From: Xenorhabdus stockiae
GTDB taxonomy: Bacteria; Pseudomonadota; Gammaproteobacteria; Enterobacterales; Enterobacteriaceae
Length of the DNA: 64,000 nucleotides
NCBI RefSeq assembly: GCF_002632825.1
Contig: NZ_NJAJ01000012.1
Coordinates: 62,001-126,000, forward strand
Direction: 5' to 3'
Positions within the stretch are counted from its first letter, which is position 1. Every line of letters starts with the position of its first letter. The position numbers were made by a program, and so were the translations under genes. Positions 21,099 to 30,132 of the stretch are shown one piece after another. The notes beneath the pieces are model-generated. The model worked only from the letters and a program-made list of their open reading frames with translations. It was not told the origin of the DNA and searched no databases.

Positions 21099-21227
21099 GT
21101 ATCAATATTAAAAGAAATATGATGATAATAAATAACTATAATTGCTAAATTTAACTTTTAATATAGTATTTGTATGGTTTTTAACAGAAGTTACTTTACC
21201 GGTTGAAACTAATAAGGTATCTAAACA

Positions 21228-21755
21228 ATGGAAAGTTCATTCACTCCCACAGAAGAGTTGCTTAATTGCCGTGTTGCACAGCAAAAAGAGTTGAACAAAA
21301 GTTTGCCCTATCAAGAGATATTACTGACTCGCTTATCGATGCATGTCCAGAGTAAGATGCTGGAAAATAGAAATAACATGCTGAGAGCTCAAGGAATCAA
21401 CGAAACCTTGTTTATGGCACTGATGATCCTGGATACCAAAGAAAGTCGCAGCATTCAGCCATCAGAACTTAGTGCAGCGTTGGGTTCTTCTCGTACAAAC
21501 GCAACTCGAATTGCTGATGAATTAGAGAAGCAAGGCTGGATAGAAAGAAAGGAGAGCCACAACGACCGCCGTTGTCTCCACCTTCATCTGACAGAAAAAG
21601 GTACAATTTTTTTGAATAGTTTACTCCCGCCTCAGCATGAGTGCTTGGTTAAACTTTGGTCTGCCCTTGATCTGGAGGAACAGAAACAATTAGAGAACTT
21701 GATGAGAAAATTGCTGACACAGTTGGATAATCTTGGGGATTGTTTGAAAAAGTGA
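21228..21755 (+). CDS. mprA: MarR-family repressor MprA (EmrR)
   Basis: MprA represses the emr operon and releases DNA when it binds phenolic or lipophilic compounds. The 175-residue protein contains a winged helix-turn-helix ([31 protein letters not shown]) and the wing [13 protein letters not shown]. The N-terminus [12 protein letters not shown] and the order mprA-emrA-emrB match E. coli. The 129-bp region upstream is AT-rich and should carry the promoter and MprA site, but I could not assign an operator. Confidence 0.94.
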   Translation: MESSFTPTEELLNCRVAQQKELNKSLPYQEILLTRLSMHVQSKMLENRNNMLRAQGINETLFMALMILDTKESRSIQPSELSAALGSSRTNATRIADELEKQGWIERKESHNDRRCLHLHLTEKGTIFLNSLLPPQHECLVKLWSALDLEEQKQLENLMRKLLTQLDNLGDCLKK

Positions 21756-21904
21756 TTGTTTCTCCCTGAACAGTACTGAGTCAAAAAAAAAATCACATTA
21801 TGGCAATATGACCTAAAAAAACTTTTCCGCTAGCCGGTATCATTTGATACTTCATATGGCTAACGATTAGCCTCTGATAATAATCAATCCCATAAGTCTA
21901 TCTT

Positions 21905-21933
21905 TTCCAGTAGTGTCATCTACACTACTGGAA
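21905..21933. promoter_or_regulatory. Perfect inverted repeat between mprA and emrA
   Basis: Twelve bases (TTCCAGTAGTGT) are followed by a five-base spacer and their exact reverse complement (ACACTACTGGAA), 63 bp before emrA. A short T-run (GGTTTTTAA) starts 8 bp downstream. It could be an attenuator or processing hairpin that sets the ratio of mprA to emrAB, or a protein-binding palindrome. Confidence 0.6.
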
Positions 21934-21995
21934 TTGAATGGTTTTTAAATATTCATGTCGTACAGCAAAATACACAGAAATTACGGAGATTCACT

Positions 21996-23192
21996 ATGAG
22001 TTCTAGTGAGGGAAATCCAGTACCACCAACTTCGAATCAGCCTCAAAAAAATATGAGAAACAAAAAACGCTCTCGTAGCAATGCATTGATTTTAATCTCT
22101 TTATTATTTCTCATCGTCGGAGTTATTTACGCCATTTACTGGTATCTCTTCTCGCGCCACCAGCAAGAAACGGATAACGCCTATGTCACAGGCAATCAGA
22201 TTCAGATCATGTCTCAGGTGAATGGTAGTGTTACCACTGTCTATTTTGATAATACCGATTTCGTGAAAAGTGGCAGTGTTCTGGTTCAACTCGACCCTAC
22301 AGATGCAGAACTTGCACTAGAAAAAGCACAGAATGGACTTGCCATGGCGGTTCGGAACACTCAGCAACAGATAGTTGATAGTGAAAGATATCAGGCCATA
22401 ATTGCACAGAAAAAAATTGCCCTCAGAAAAGCACAGAATGATTTTGACCGCAGGAAAATACTGGGTAGCCGAGAAGCGATTGGTAAAGAAGAGCTACAAC
22501 ATGCTTATGAAAGTGTGGCGCTTGCTCAGGCGGATTTGAATGTCGCAATTGAACAGTACAATAGTAATCAGGCTGTTATTTTGCATACACCGCTGGAAAA
22601 ACAACCCGCAGTGGAAAAAGCAGCCTCCGATGTCCGTGATGCCTGGCTGAATTTACAGAGAACCAAAATTGTCAGCCCTGTAGACGGGTATGTTTCCCGC
22701 CGCAATGTACAGATAGGCTCCCGCATCAATACAGGAGCGCCTTTGATGGCTATCGTACCCGCCACCGGCATGTGGGTTGAAGCTAACTTCAAAGAAACCC
22801 AGCTCGTTAATATGCGGCTTGACCAACCAGCAAAAATCGTCAGCGATTTTTACGGTGATAAGATCGTGTATAAAGGAAAAGTTGTCGGCCTTGATATGGG
22901 TACAGGCAGCGCATTTTCTCTGCTACCTGCTCAAAATGCCAGTGGAAACTGGATCAAAGTTGTCCAGCGCTTGCCTGTCCGCATTGAAATTGACTCAGAA
23001 GACTTGATAAAACATCCTCTTCGTATCGGGCTGTCAACAAAAACCACCGTTGATACAGCGGATACCAACGGAATTGCCTTATCCACCACTGAACGCATTA
23101 AACCGGCCTATCACACAAATGCGTTGGCGATAGACATGTCTCCTGCAAACAAAATAGTTACTGACATCATTAATAGTAACTTAAAGAATTAA
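21996..23192 (+). CDS. emrA: Multidrug efflux membrane-fusion protein EmrA
   Basis: EmrA is the periplasmic adaptor that links the EmrB pump to TolC. The 398-residue protein has a short cytoplasmic N-terminus, one membrane helix (ALILISLLFLIVGVIYAIYW), a biotinyl-lipoyl-like half (ETDNAYVTGNQIQIMSQVNG), a long coiled-coil hairpin (about residues 90-210) and the second lipoyl half with TKIVSPVDGYVSRRNVQIG. A clear GGAG precedes the start. emrB follows after 15 bp. Confidence 0.94.
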   Translation: MSSSEGNPVPPTSNQPQKNMRNKKRSRSNALILISLLFLIVGVIYAIYWYLFSRHQQETDNAYVTGNQIQIMSQVNGSVTTVYFDNTDFVKSGSVLVQLDPTDAELALEKAQNGLAMAVRNTQQQIVDSERYQAIIAQKKIALRKAQNDFDRRKILGSREAIGKEELQHAYESVALAQADLNVAIEQYNSNQAVILHTPLEKQPAVEKAASDVRDAWLNLQRTKIVSPVDGYVSRRNVQIGSRINTGAPLMAIVPATGMWVEANFKETQLVNMRLDQPAKIVSDFYGDKIVYKGKVVGLDMGTGSAFSLLPAQNASGNWIKVVQRLPVRIEIDSEDLIKHPLRIGLSTKTTVDTADTNGIALSTTERIKPAYHTNALAIDMSPANKIVTDIINSNLKN

Positions 23193-23207
23193 TTATAAGG
23201 GGGAGCC

Positions 23208-24749
23208 ATGGTAACACGAGCACCACTTACAGGCGCAAAACTGGCGTTAGTGACCATTTCTCTCGCAATGGCTACTTTTATGCTGGTCTTGGATTCAACC
23301 ATTGCCAATGTTGCCATACCAACCATTGCGGGGAATTTAGGGGCATCAAACTCCCAGGGAACATGGGTTATCACCTCGTTTGGGGTTGCCAACGCCATAT
23401 CCATCCCCATTACCGGCTGGCTGGCAAAACGCATTGGTGAAGTCAGGCTGTTCATCTGGTCTACAGCACTGTTTACCCTCTCTTCATGGCTGTGTGGGAT
23501 CTCAGGCAGTCTTGAGATGTTAATCGCTTTTCGTATTATTCAGGGATTAGTAGCAGGCCCAGTGCTTCCGCTTTGCCAAAGCCTGTTGTTGAATAACTAC
23601 CCACCAGCCAAGCGGAATATGGCGCTGGCACTCTGGTCTGTCATGGTGGTGGTTGCTCCCATTTGTGGCCCGATACTGGGCGGTTATATCAGTGATAACT
23701 ACCACTGGGGCTGGATTTTCTTTATCAACGTCCCTCTTGGTATCGGAATTATCTTTGTCACAATGAAACTCCTGCGAGACAGGGAAACCAAAACAGAAAT
23801 TAAACCGATTGATACAGTTGGTTTAATTTTACTCATCGCAGGTGTTGGATGCTTACAGATCATGCTTGATAAGGGTAAGGAGCTGGATTGGTTTAATTCG
23901 ACTGAAATTATTGTTCTGGCAACTATCGCTGTTATTTCATTAGTGCTTTTGGTCATATGGGAATTAACCGACGATAACCCCATTATCGACCTTTCACTGT
24001 TCCGGGAGCGTAATTTTACTATCGGAACATTGAGTATCAGCCTCGCCTTTATGTTGTATTTCGGCAGCATCGTTCTGCTACCACAGCTACTACAGGAAGT
24101 ATTTGGCTATACCGCAACATGGGCCGGTTTTGCAGCCGCCCCGGTGGGGATACTCCCGCTGTTACTGTCACCACTTTTCGGTAAATATGGTCATAAAGTT
24201 GACATGCGTGTCCTCATCACCTTCAGCTTTATTGTTTATGCTATCTGTTTTTACTGGCGGGCATATACATTCGAACCAGGAATGGATTTTGCCGCAGCGG
24301 CATGGCCCCAATTCTTACAAGGGCTTGCGATGGCCTGCTTCTTCATGCCACTGACAACCATCACTTTGTCAGGTTTGGGGCCTGAACGCATGGCATCCGC
24401 TTCCAGCCTGTCAAACTTTACCCGTATATTATCAGGCTCAATTGGTACATCGATCACAACCACATTGTGGACACAACGTGAATCGATGCATCATGCAAAC
24501 TTTACCGAGCAGATCATCCCGTATAACCCCAATTATCAGCAGGTTCATCAGCAACTCTCTCAATTGGGAATGAATGATCAGCAAATTGCCGCCTATCTGG
24601 CAAAAGAGATCACTCATCAGGGGTTGATCATTTCAGCTAATGAAATTTTTTGGATTTCAGCAGGTATATTCTTGATCCTGATATTACTTATCTGGATGGC
24701 GAAGCCACCTTTTGTAGCAGGAAAACAGGGTAGTGGCGGAGCACACTGA
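23208..24749 (+). CDS. emrB: Multidrug efflux MFS transporter EmrB
   Basis: EmrB is a 14-helix drug:proton antiporter of the DHA2 family in the inner membrane. The 513-residue protein has the motif LDSTIANVAIPTIAGNLG in helix 1, the DHA2-type WVITSFGVANA segment and motif C-like GPILGGYISDNYHWGWIFFINVP. GGGGGAG-type sequence precedes the ATG. It ends the emr operon; the cluster thioesterase gene converges on it from the right, so EmrAB might also export the cluster product, although the pump is core. Confidence 0.95.
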   Translation: MVTRAPLTGAKLALVTISLAMATFMLVLDSTIANVAIPTIAGNLGASNSQGTWVITSFGVANAISIPITGWLAKRIGEVRLFIWSTALFTLSSWLCGISGSLEMLIAFRIIQGLVAGPVLPLCQSLLLNNYPPAKRNMALALWSVMVVVAPICGPILGGYISDNYHWGWIFFINVPLGIGIIFVTMKLLRDRETKTEIKPIDTVGLILLIAGVGCLQIMLDKGKELDWFNSTEIIVLATIAVISLVLLVIWELTDDNPIIDLSLFRERNFTIGTLSISLAFMLYFGSIVLLPQLLQEVFGYTATWAGFAAAPVGILPLLLSPLFGKYGHKVDMRVLITFSFIVYAICFYWRAYTFEPGMDFAAAAWPQFLQGLAMACFFMPLTTITLSGLGPERMASASSLSNFTRILSGSIGTSITTTLWTQRESMHHANFTEQIIPYNPNYQQVHQQLSQLGMNDQQIAAYLAKEITHQGLIISANEIFWISAGIFLILILLIWMAKPPFVAGKQGSGGAH

Positions 24750-24808
24750 GCGGATTTTATATTTCCGTTCATGGTTTTTCCGACAATTACAGATCATTCT
24801 CTGACTGA

Positions 24809-24834
24809 AAGAACCCGAGATCATTCGGGTTCTT
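24809..24834. terminator. Terminator between emrB and the thioesterase gene
   Basis: A perfect ten-base stem (AAGAACCCGA / TCGGGTTCTT) with a six-base loop lies 60 bp after emrB and overlaps the last codons and stop of the convergent thioesterase gene. The minus-strand side continues with TTTCAG. It probably ends the emr transcript and the long cluster transcript. Confidence 0.65.
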
Positions 24835-25588
24835 CAGACAATGACGCTAAAACAACCTCTATAACCTTCTCTTTATTTTCATCAATAAAAAAATGACCGC
24901 CCTGGACATATTGTACGGTTACACCTTCACTGGATAATTCTGACCAGGCATGGAGTTCAATTGGTTTAATGTCCGGGTCAGCATCTCCGCTTAAAACGGT
25001 TATCGGGCTTTTCAACAATCTCCGTTTTATCAGATAAGTTTCTGCCATTTTAAAATCAGCCCTTAAAAGCGGCAGCAAGAAATCCATCAGTTCCCTGTTT
25101 GACAGGGCTTCATCCGTAGTACCATTCATTTCCCGTAATACACAGATAAATTCATCATGTGGTAAATCGTGAGTTACGGGGTAATTATGTCTCAAATGCG
25201 GAGCTGTACAGCCTGATGCAAACAAATGCACAGGAACCGGATAACCACAGGATTGCAGTTTGCAGGCAAGCTCAAATGCCACCCGGGAGCCCAGACTGTG
25301 TCCGATGAAAGCATATGGGATTGTCGTAATAAATTCCGTATGAGCCATTAATTCATCGATCAGTAATTGCAAATCTTCATATGGCGCTTCATCAATCCGG
25401 GTTGTTCTACCCGGCGGCTGTACGGCAACAATTTCAATATCATCCGTAAAATATTTAGCCCAGTCATGGTACGTCTTGGCTGAGCCTCCCGCATAGGGAA
25501 AACAGAATATTCTCAGCCTCGGATTATGGATCGGCTTAGGTATAATAAATAGCTTATTACTCTCCAAACTACCCTTCTGTTTTTCCAT
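24821..25588 (-). CDS. Free-standing (type II) thioesterase of the PKS/NRPS cluster
   Basis: This 255-residue alpha/beta hydrolase belongs to the GrsT/SrfAD family. The nucleophile elbow is GHSLGS near residue 95; FCFPYAGGSAKTYHDWA is the oxyanion region, the acid is in LSGDADP near residue 199 and the histidine in GGHFFID near residue 229. Such enzymes usually remove wrong acyl groups from carrier proteins. Because the last NRPS in this cluster has no built-in thioesterase domain, this protein might also release the product; that is inference. It begins 3 bp after the NRPS stop and is the last gene of the cluster transcript. Confidence 0.92.
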   Translation of the reverse strand: MEKQKGSLESNKLFIIPKPIHNPRLRIFCFPYAGGSAKTYHDWAKYFTDDIEIVAVQPPGRTTRIDEAPYEDLQLLIDELMAHTEFITTIPYAFIGHSLGSRVAFELACKLQSCGYPVPVHLFASGCTAPHLRHNYPVTHDLPHDEFICVLREMNGTTDEALSNRELMDFLLPLLRADFKMAETYLIKRRLLKSPITVLSGDADPDIKPIELHAWSELSSEGVTVQYVQGGHFFIDENKEKVIEVVLASLSEEPE

Positions 25589-25591
25589 AAA

Positions 25592-28500
25592 TTACCTATT
25601 AATATGCATATTGCGATAGCGCAGTTGTTCTTCCGCTAACGCAATCAAATTTGCCAGAGACGGGCGCTGATAAAAGGCTTTAAGTTTTAGCTCAATGCTA
25701 AAATGGGTATTAATTTTTGCCAGTAGACGTGCAGCCATCAGAGAATCTCCGCCCAGCTCAAAAAAATTGTCCTCCGGCGAAACCGTGCTGCGATTGAGCG
25801 CCTCACTGAAATGGGAACAGAGCTGTCTGGCAATCTCAGAGCTAAATTCACACTCCACATGTTCTTCTGTCAGTGGAGAATGTTGGTTTTGCCCTAATAT
25901 CAATAAAGCGGCGGTATCAATCTTATTGTTTATGGTATAAGGAATAGCATCGATCACCCGCCATTGCGTTGGGATCATATAATCCGGCAATTGGCATTGC
26001 AGATGCTGTTTGACCAGATCAATAAGTTGATGAGGGCTTTCCATAATCCCGGAAGCTGGCACCAGATAACCACAGAGTCGCTCATAGGGCTGTTTTTCAA
26101 CAACGACGACAGCTTTATCAATACCCGATACTTGCTTAATCCACGATTCAATCTCTTCCGGCTCAATTCGATAACCTCGGAGTTTGATTTGCTTATCCTT
26201 CCGCCCCAGACACAACAGCGTGTTATCCAGAGTAAAACAACCCAGATCACCGGTTTTATAAAGCCGTTCGCCGTTAATGCGGGAGAAAGTATCTTCAATA
26301 AACGCTGCCGCCGTTAAATCGGGACGCTGCCAATACCCTTTCGCTACCCCCGCTCCACCGATAAATAACTCACCAACCACTCCGGCTGGTTGATGGCAAC
26401 CCTGTTCATTGAGAACATACATCTGTGTATTGGCAATAGGGGAGCCAATCGGTAGCACCCCCTGATTCCTTCGGAGATCTGACTCGATATTCAATCGCTC
26501 GACACAACAACCCACAACCGTTTCTGTCGGGCCATACTCATTAAAACATACACTTTCAGGCGCAATAGCGCTGAGATACTCCAGATGGGTACGACTCATT
26601 TGCTCGCCACCGACGACAATCACTTTAACATCCAGCGATGTCTGTTTCTCTCCCAGACTGAGAGCCAGATGCTCTAATTGTGAAGGTGTTGTTTTCATTA
26701 ATCCCAGTGACTTATTCAGTTCTAATAGGCGCAGTAATGGCCCATCCTGACTGGCTTGCGAGGAGAACAATATGACATGTCCTCCTGCCATTAATGGCAA
26801 AAGCAAGCTGGTGATAGTGGCATCAAAACCGAAGGATGTTGTTACGGGAACTCCCAGCCCGCCTAAATCATGGGGTTTTGTCGGAATATAGGTTTGTACT
26901 GCCCAGTTGAGATAGTTATTCAGCCCCTTACGATAAACTTCAACGCCTTTGGGTTTGCCTGTCGTACCGGAGGTATAAATCATGTAGCAAAGACTGTCAT
27001 TCCGGGAAATTCGTTCCCATTGAGGGACTAACGCACCAAAGCTTCTGTTAGCTCTGCTCGCCGTTTCCCATTCGCGCGTCAGCTCAATAACCGAAGTATT
27101 GAAACGCGATATCTCCGCAACCAAAGATGCGTTTTTACCCTCTACACCATTTTCCTCAATCACAACAGCGTCAGGGCAGGCATCTTCAATAATCATCAGC
27201 AAACGGTTAAGAGGTAAATGACTATCGACAGGTATCCAGACAATGCCTTCCATCAAACAGGCAATAATAGTTGCCAGAGCCAAGGGAGTAGCACCGGAGA
27301 AAATCACAACCCGGGCCTGCTGCGCCGTTTCTGACATAATATGCCGGCGTAGCTCATCAGCAACTTTCTGGCTCAGAAAATATAGGTTTTCATAACTCAT
27401 ACTTTCATCATGTGAGCCAGTTAAATATTCAACTGCTGTTAACTCAGGTTCTGTACTTAATTGGCGCAAAAAATGCTGACAGAAGTCTTCCTGAAAGAGA
27501 GTATCGGTCTGATTGAATGCCAGTACCTGACGTTGATAATCATCCTCGCTCAGCAAAGACTGAGCCAATACTTCCTGATCAGCATTGAAAGTCATCGCGG
27601 TACACAACTGCTGATAACTGTTGATTAATACGTCAGAATAGTCTGCCGCAACATGGTTATATTGATATTCAAAACATAGTTCCACGGTATCAACGTGATT
27701 CACCACAAACAGCGTCAGTGGGAATTTTCCCCCGACCGGCGTTAACTCGTGTAGATAAGCGCGAGTACCGGGTAACGTCCAATCTGTCTGACCGACAAAA
27801 TAGTTGTACATCACATTGAATAACGGAGTTTGTGGGGTCTGCTGCGCATGGCTGACACTGCGCACAATAGAGCTGTAAGGAAATTGCTGATGCTGTATAC
27901 CGGTGTAAAGCTGGTTACTCAGTTGAGTGGCAATATCGGCAAAACTAATTTTCGGGTGGAAGATCACTTTAATGGGTAACACATTGATAAAATAACCTAT
28001 TGTTTTATCAAGACGTGCATCATCCCGCAAAGACGCAGGGACGCCGAACACAATCGTTTGTTGTCCCGTCAATCGGTATAGCAGCGCAGCGTATACAGTA
28101 AAGTAAGCAAGTGCCGGTGAAATGCTCAGACCAGAAGCACATTGATTGAACGTGTTAGCTAAATGTGATTCCAGCAAACGTCGAACCATACCGCCCTGCT
28201 CACTCTTTGATGCGATGGGATTACCGATAGAAAACTCCAATCGGCCATCTACGCCAGATAATTCATTCAGCCAGTAAGTTTCATCACCGTCCAAGTAATC
28301 ACCACGCAGTAACTCATCCTGCCAAACTGCAAAATCCGCGTACTCGAGGATATCGGCTCCTGCATCATCACTGAATAACGGCTCTCCTGCATATGCAGCC
28401 GCAATGTTATTGAGAATTAAGGCGACAGAATCATTGTCACAAATCAGATGATGGAGGCAAAAATGCAGAATATGCCGTTGCTCTCCTAATTTGATCAACA

Positions 28501-28930
28501 GAAAACGAGCTAAACCGGGCTGGCTCAATGTAAATGGTGTTTCCAGATTATTCTGACAGTAAGCCAGTGCCCGTTGTAGTTGTGACTGCCGATGATCATC
28601 CGGGATATCATTTTTCCCGGACAGATCTACAACAGTCACCGGTAATTCAACCACAGGGTAAATATGCTGCACCAGCCCCTGTTCAGTTTCGACAAATGCC
28701 GTACGGAAAGCTTCACTGTTTTGGATCGTCTGTGCAATGGCATCCAATAACCTCACCTGATCCAACGTTCCGACCAACTCGTAGGTAACAGGCACAATGT
28801 AGAGCTGTTTTTCAGTCAACTGCTCCGCCAGCCATAAATCTTGCTGACCGGCAGATGCCTGTATTTCATCAATTTCAAAGGTACGTTCCATCTCTATATC
28901 AGTATGCATCTGGTCTTTCATCTTATTCAT
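25592..28930 (-). CDS. Nonribosomal peptide synthetase, C-A-PCP, predicted Asn-activating
   Basis: This 1112-residue protein is one elongation module. The condensation domain spans about residues 20-450 with HHLICDN at 160-166 (the usual final Gly of HHxxxDG is Asn). The adenylation domain spans about 490-1010 with YTSGTTGKPKG at 652 and NEYGPTE at 797. The carrier domain has LGGDSL with Ser about 1063. My manual reading of the specificity pocket (D, A, T, K, I, V, E, V, G, K) is close to known asparagine codes. There is no terminal thioesterase or reductase domain. Its start overlaps the Rieske gene stop by four bases (ATGA). Confidence 0.93.
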   Translation of the reverse strand: MNKMKDQMHTDIEMERTFEIDEIQASAGQQDLWLAEQLTEKQLYIVPVTYELVGTLDQVRLLDAIAQTIQNSEAFRTAFVETEQGLVQHIYPVVELPVTVVDLSGKNDIPDDHRQSQLQRALAYCQNNLETPFTLSQPGLARFLLIKLGEQRHILHFCLHHLICDNDSVALILNNIAAAYAGEPLFSDDAGADILEYADFAVWQDELLRGDYLDGDETYWLNELSGVDGRLEFSIGNPIASKSEQGGMVRRLLESHLANTFNQCASGLSISPALAYFTVYAALLYRLTGQQTIVFGVPASLRDDARLDKTIGYFINVLPIKVIFHPKISFADIATQLSNQLYTGIQHQQFPYSSIVRSVSHAQQTPQTPLFNVMYNYFVGQTDWTLPGTRAYLHELTPVGGKFPLTLFVVNHVDTVELCFEYQYNHVAADYSDVLINSYQQLCTAMTFNADQEVLAQSLLSEDDYQRQVLAFNQTDTLFQEDFCQHFLRQLSTEPELTAVEYLTGSHDESMSYENLYFLSQKVADELRRHIMSETAQQARVVIFSGATPLALATIIACLMEGIVWIPVDSHLPLNRLLMIIEDACPDAVVIEENGVEGKNASLVAEISRFNTSVIELTREWETASRANRSFGALVPQWERISRNDSLCYMIYTSGTTGKPKGVEVYRKGLNNYLNWAVQTYIPTKPHDLGGLGVPVTTSFGFDATITSLLLPLMAGGHVILFSSQASQDGPLLRLLELNKSLGLMKTTPSQLEHLALSLGEKQTSLDVKVIVVGGEQMSRTHLEYLSAIAPESVCFNEYGPTETVVGCCVERLNIESDLRRNQGVLPIGSPIANTQMYVLNEQGCHQPAGVVGELFIGGAGVAKGYWQRPDLTAAAFIEDTFSRINGERLYKTGDLGCFTLDNTLLCLGRKDKQIKLRGYRIEPEEIESWIKQVSGIDKAVVVVEKQPYERLCGYLVPASGIMESPHQLIDLVKQHLQCQLPDYMIPTQWRVIDAIPYTINNKIDTAALLILGQNQHSPLTEEHVECEFSSEIARQLCSHFSEALNRSTVSPEDNFFELGGDSLMAARLLAKINTHFSIELKLKAFYQRPSLANLIALAEEQLRYRNMHINR

Positions 28931-30132
28931 GCCTGACTTTCCTTCCTGCCATTTGGATGTAAAATCGCCGCTAAGTTGCGGTGCAACTGGCTGATGAGAG
29001 ACTCAGCCTCACCATATAACAGGCTCGGAGCACTGGATACTTCCAGATTCTTCTGCACTTGCTCGATGGCCTCGTAATCCTCTTCCAACGCTTCCGCCAA
29101 ATACTCCACATCCAACTGGCATACTTCCTTAATCTCTGCATCCGCGTTATGGATAAAGTTGAAGGTCTTCGACCACGTTTGGTTAGCCGATACAGGATGG
29201 TAAAAAGAGACAAAAACATGATAAGGCTGTACCCCGATAATCACGTTAGGGAACAGTAAATAAGTCGCAACCATTTCCCGGCGTATCTTATGAGGGGTTT
29301 GCTGGCGAACCTGAGCCAGATTTTTCAGCGGAGTCAGGATACGTCCATGCTGGGCAAAAGAATCCAGCGAGTACAATTGACCATTCAATGTAGGTGCCAG
29401 ACTGTTCCGGTGCAAAGACTGAACGTGATAGTATTCGATAAAATTTTCGATCAGCAATTTCCAGTTAGCCTGCACCATTCTTTCGCGGGAATTCAGCAGT
29501 TGATGCTGTTCAAAACCGATGGCTGTCATTTGATCTTCAATGGCAGCGAACCAGTTATCCAGCGAAAAATCAGGTTTAGGATCGCTCGGCATTTGCCACA
29601 ACATACCGAATCTTTGTCGGGTACTAATTGAATTCAGTGAACGGTATTGGTCTGGTATTTCGGGGAAGGCTTCCCGCCAACGCGCAGCAATTAAGTGCCC
29701 CTGATGGCTGAATGACCAGCTATGATAAGGGCAGACAAAGGCTTTTTTGCATCCTTTCGTCTGGTTTTCCAGCCTTGCTCCCCGATGTGGGCACACGTTT
29801 GCAAATACGGCACAGCGATCACTGTCTACTTTGCTTACGATCATGGGAACACGGCCTTGGTAATCAACCGTAATAAAATCCCCGATATTTTCCAGTGACT
29901 GCATAGGAGTTATAAACTGAGGGATTTTTTTCCACAGCTTTTGCTGTTCGTCCTTAAAATAATCCTGACAAATATAGTGTTTAACCTGACTTTCATAGAT
30001 CCCAACGGGTTGCGTTGCAATAAAAGAATTACGCTGATTAAGCATGTCGATAAAATAATCAGCATAAGGAGAAAATACGTTATTCAGAACGCCTTCACTA
30101 CCATCAAGCGACCTTATTGTGGTTCCGCTCAT
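28927..30132 (-). CDS. Rieske-type aromatic-ring-hydroxylating/N-oxygenase-like oxygenase, alpha subunit
   Basis: This 401-residue protein has the Rieske [2Fe-2S] signature CPH-x17-CPYH (residues 114-137) and a mononuclear iron site around NFIEYYHVQSLH (His about 236 and 241). The layout fits the alpha subunit family that includes carnitine and choline monooxygenases and tailoring oxygenases. A ferredoxin reductase partner is not encoded nearby, so electrons must come from elsewhere. The stop overlaps the NRPS start and the start overlaps the next gene's stop by one base, which places it firmly in the cluster operon. Substrate unknown; hydroxylation or desaturation of a bound or free intermediate is possible. 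Confidence 0.88.
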   Translation of the reverse strand: MSGTTIRSLDGSEGVLNNVFSPYADYFIDMLNQRNSFIATQPVGIYESQVKHYICQDYFKDEQQKLWKKIPQFITPMQSLENIGDFITVDYQGRVPMIVSKVDSDRCAVFANVCPHRGARLENQTKGCKKAFVCPYHSWSFSHQGHLIAARWREAFPEIPDQYRSLNSISTRQRFGMLWQMPSDPKPDFSLDNWFAAIEDQMTAIGFEQHQLLNSRERMVQANWKLLIENFIEYYHVQSLHRNSLAPTLNGQLYSLDSFAQHGRILTPLKNLAQVRQQTPHKIRREMVATYLLFPNVIIGVQPYHVFVSFYHPVSANQTWSKTFNFIHNADAEIKEVCQLDVEYLAEALEEDYEAIEQVQKNLEVSSAPSLLYGEAESLISQLHRNLAAILHPNGRKESQA

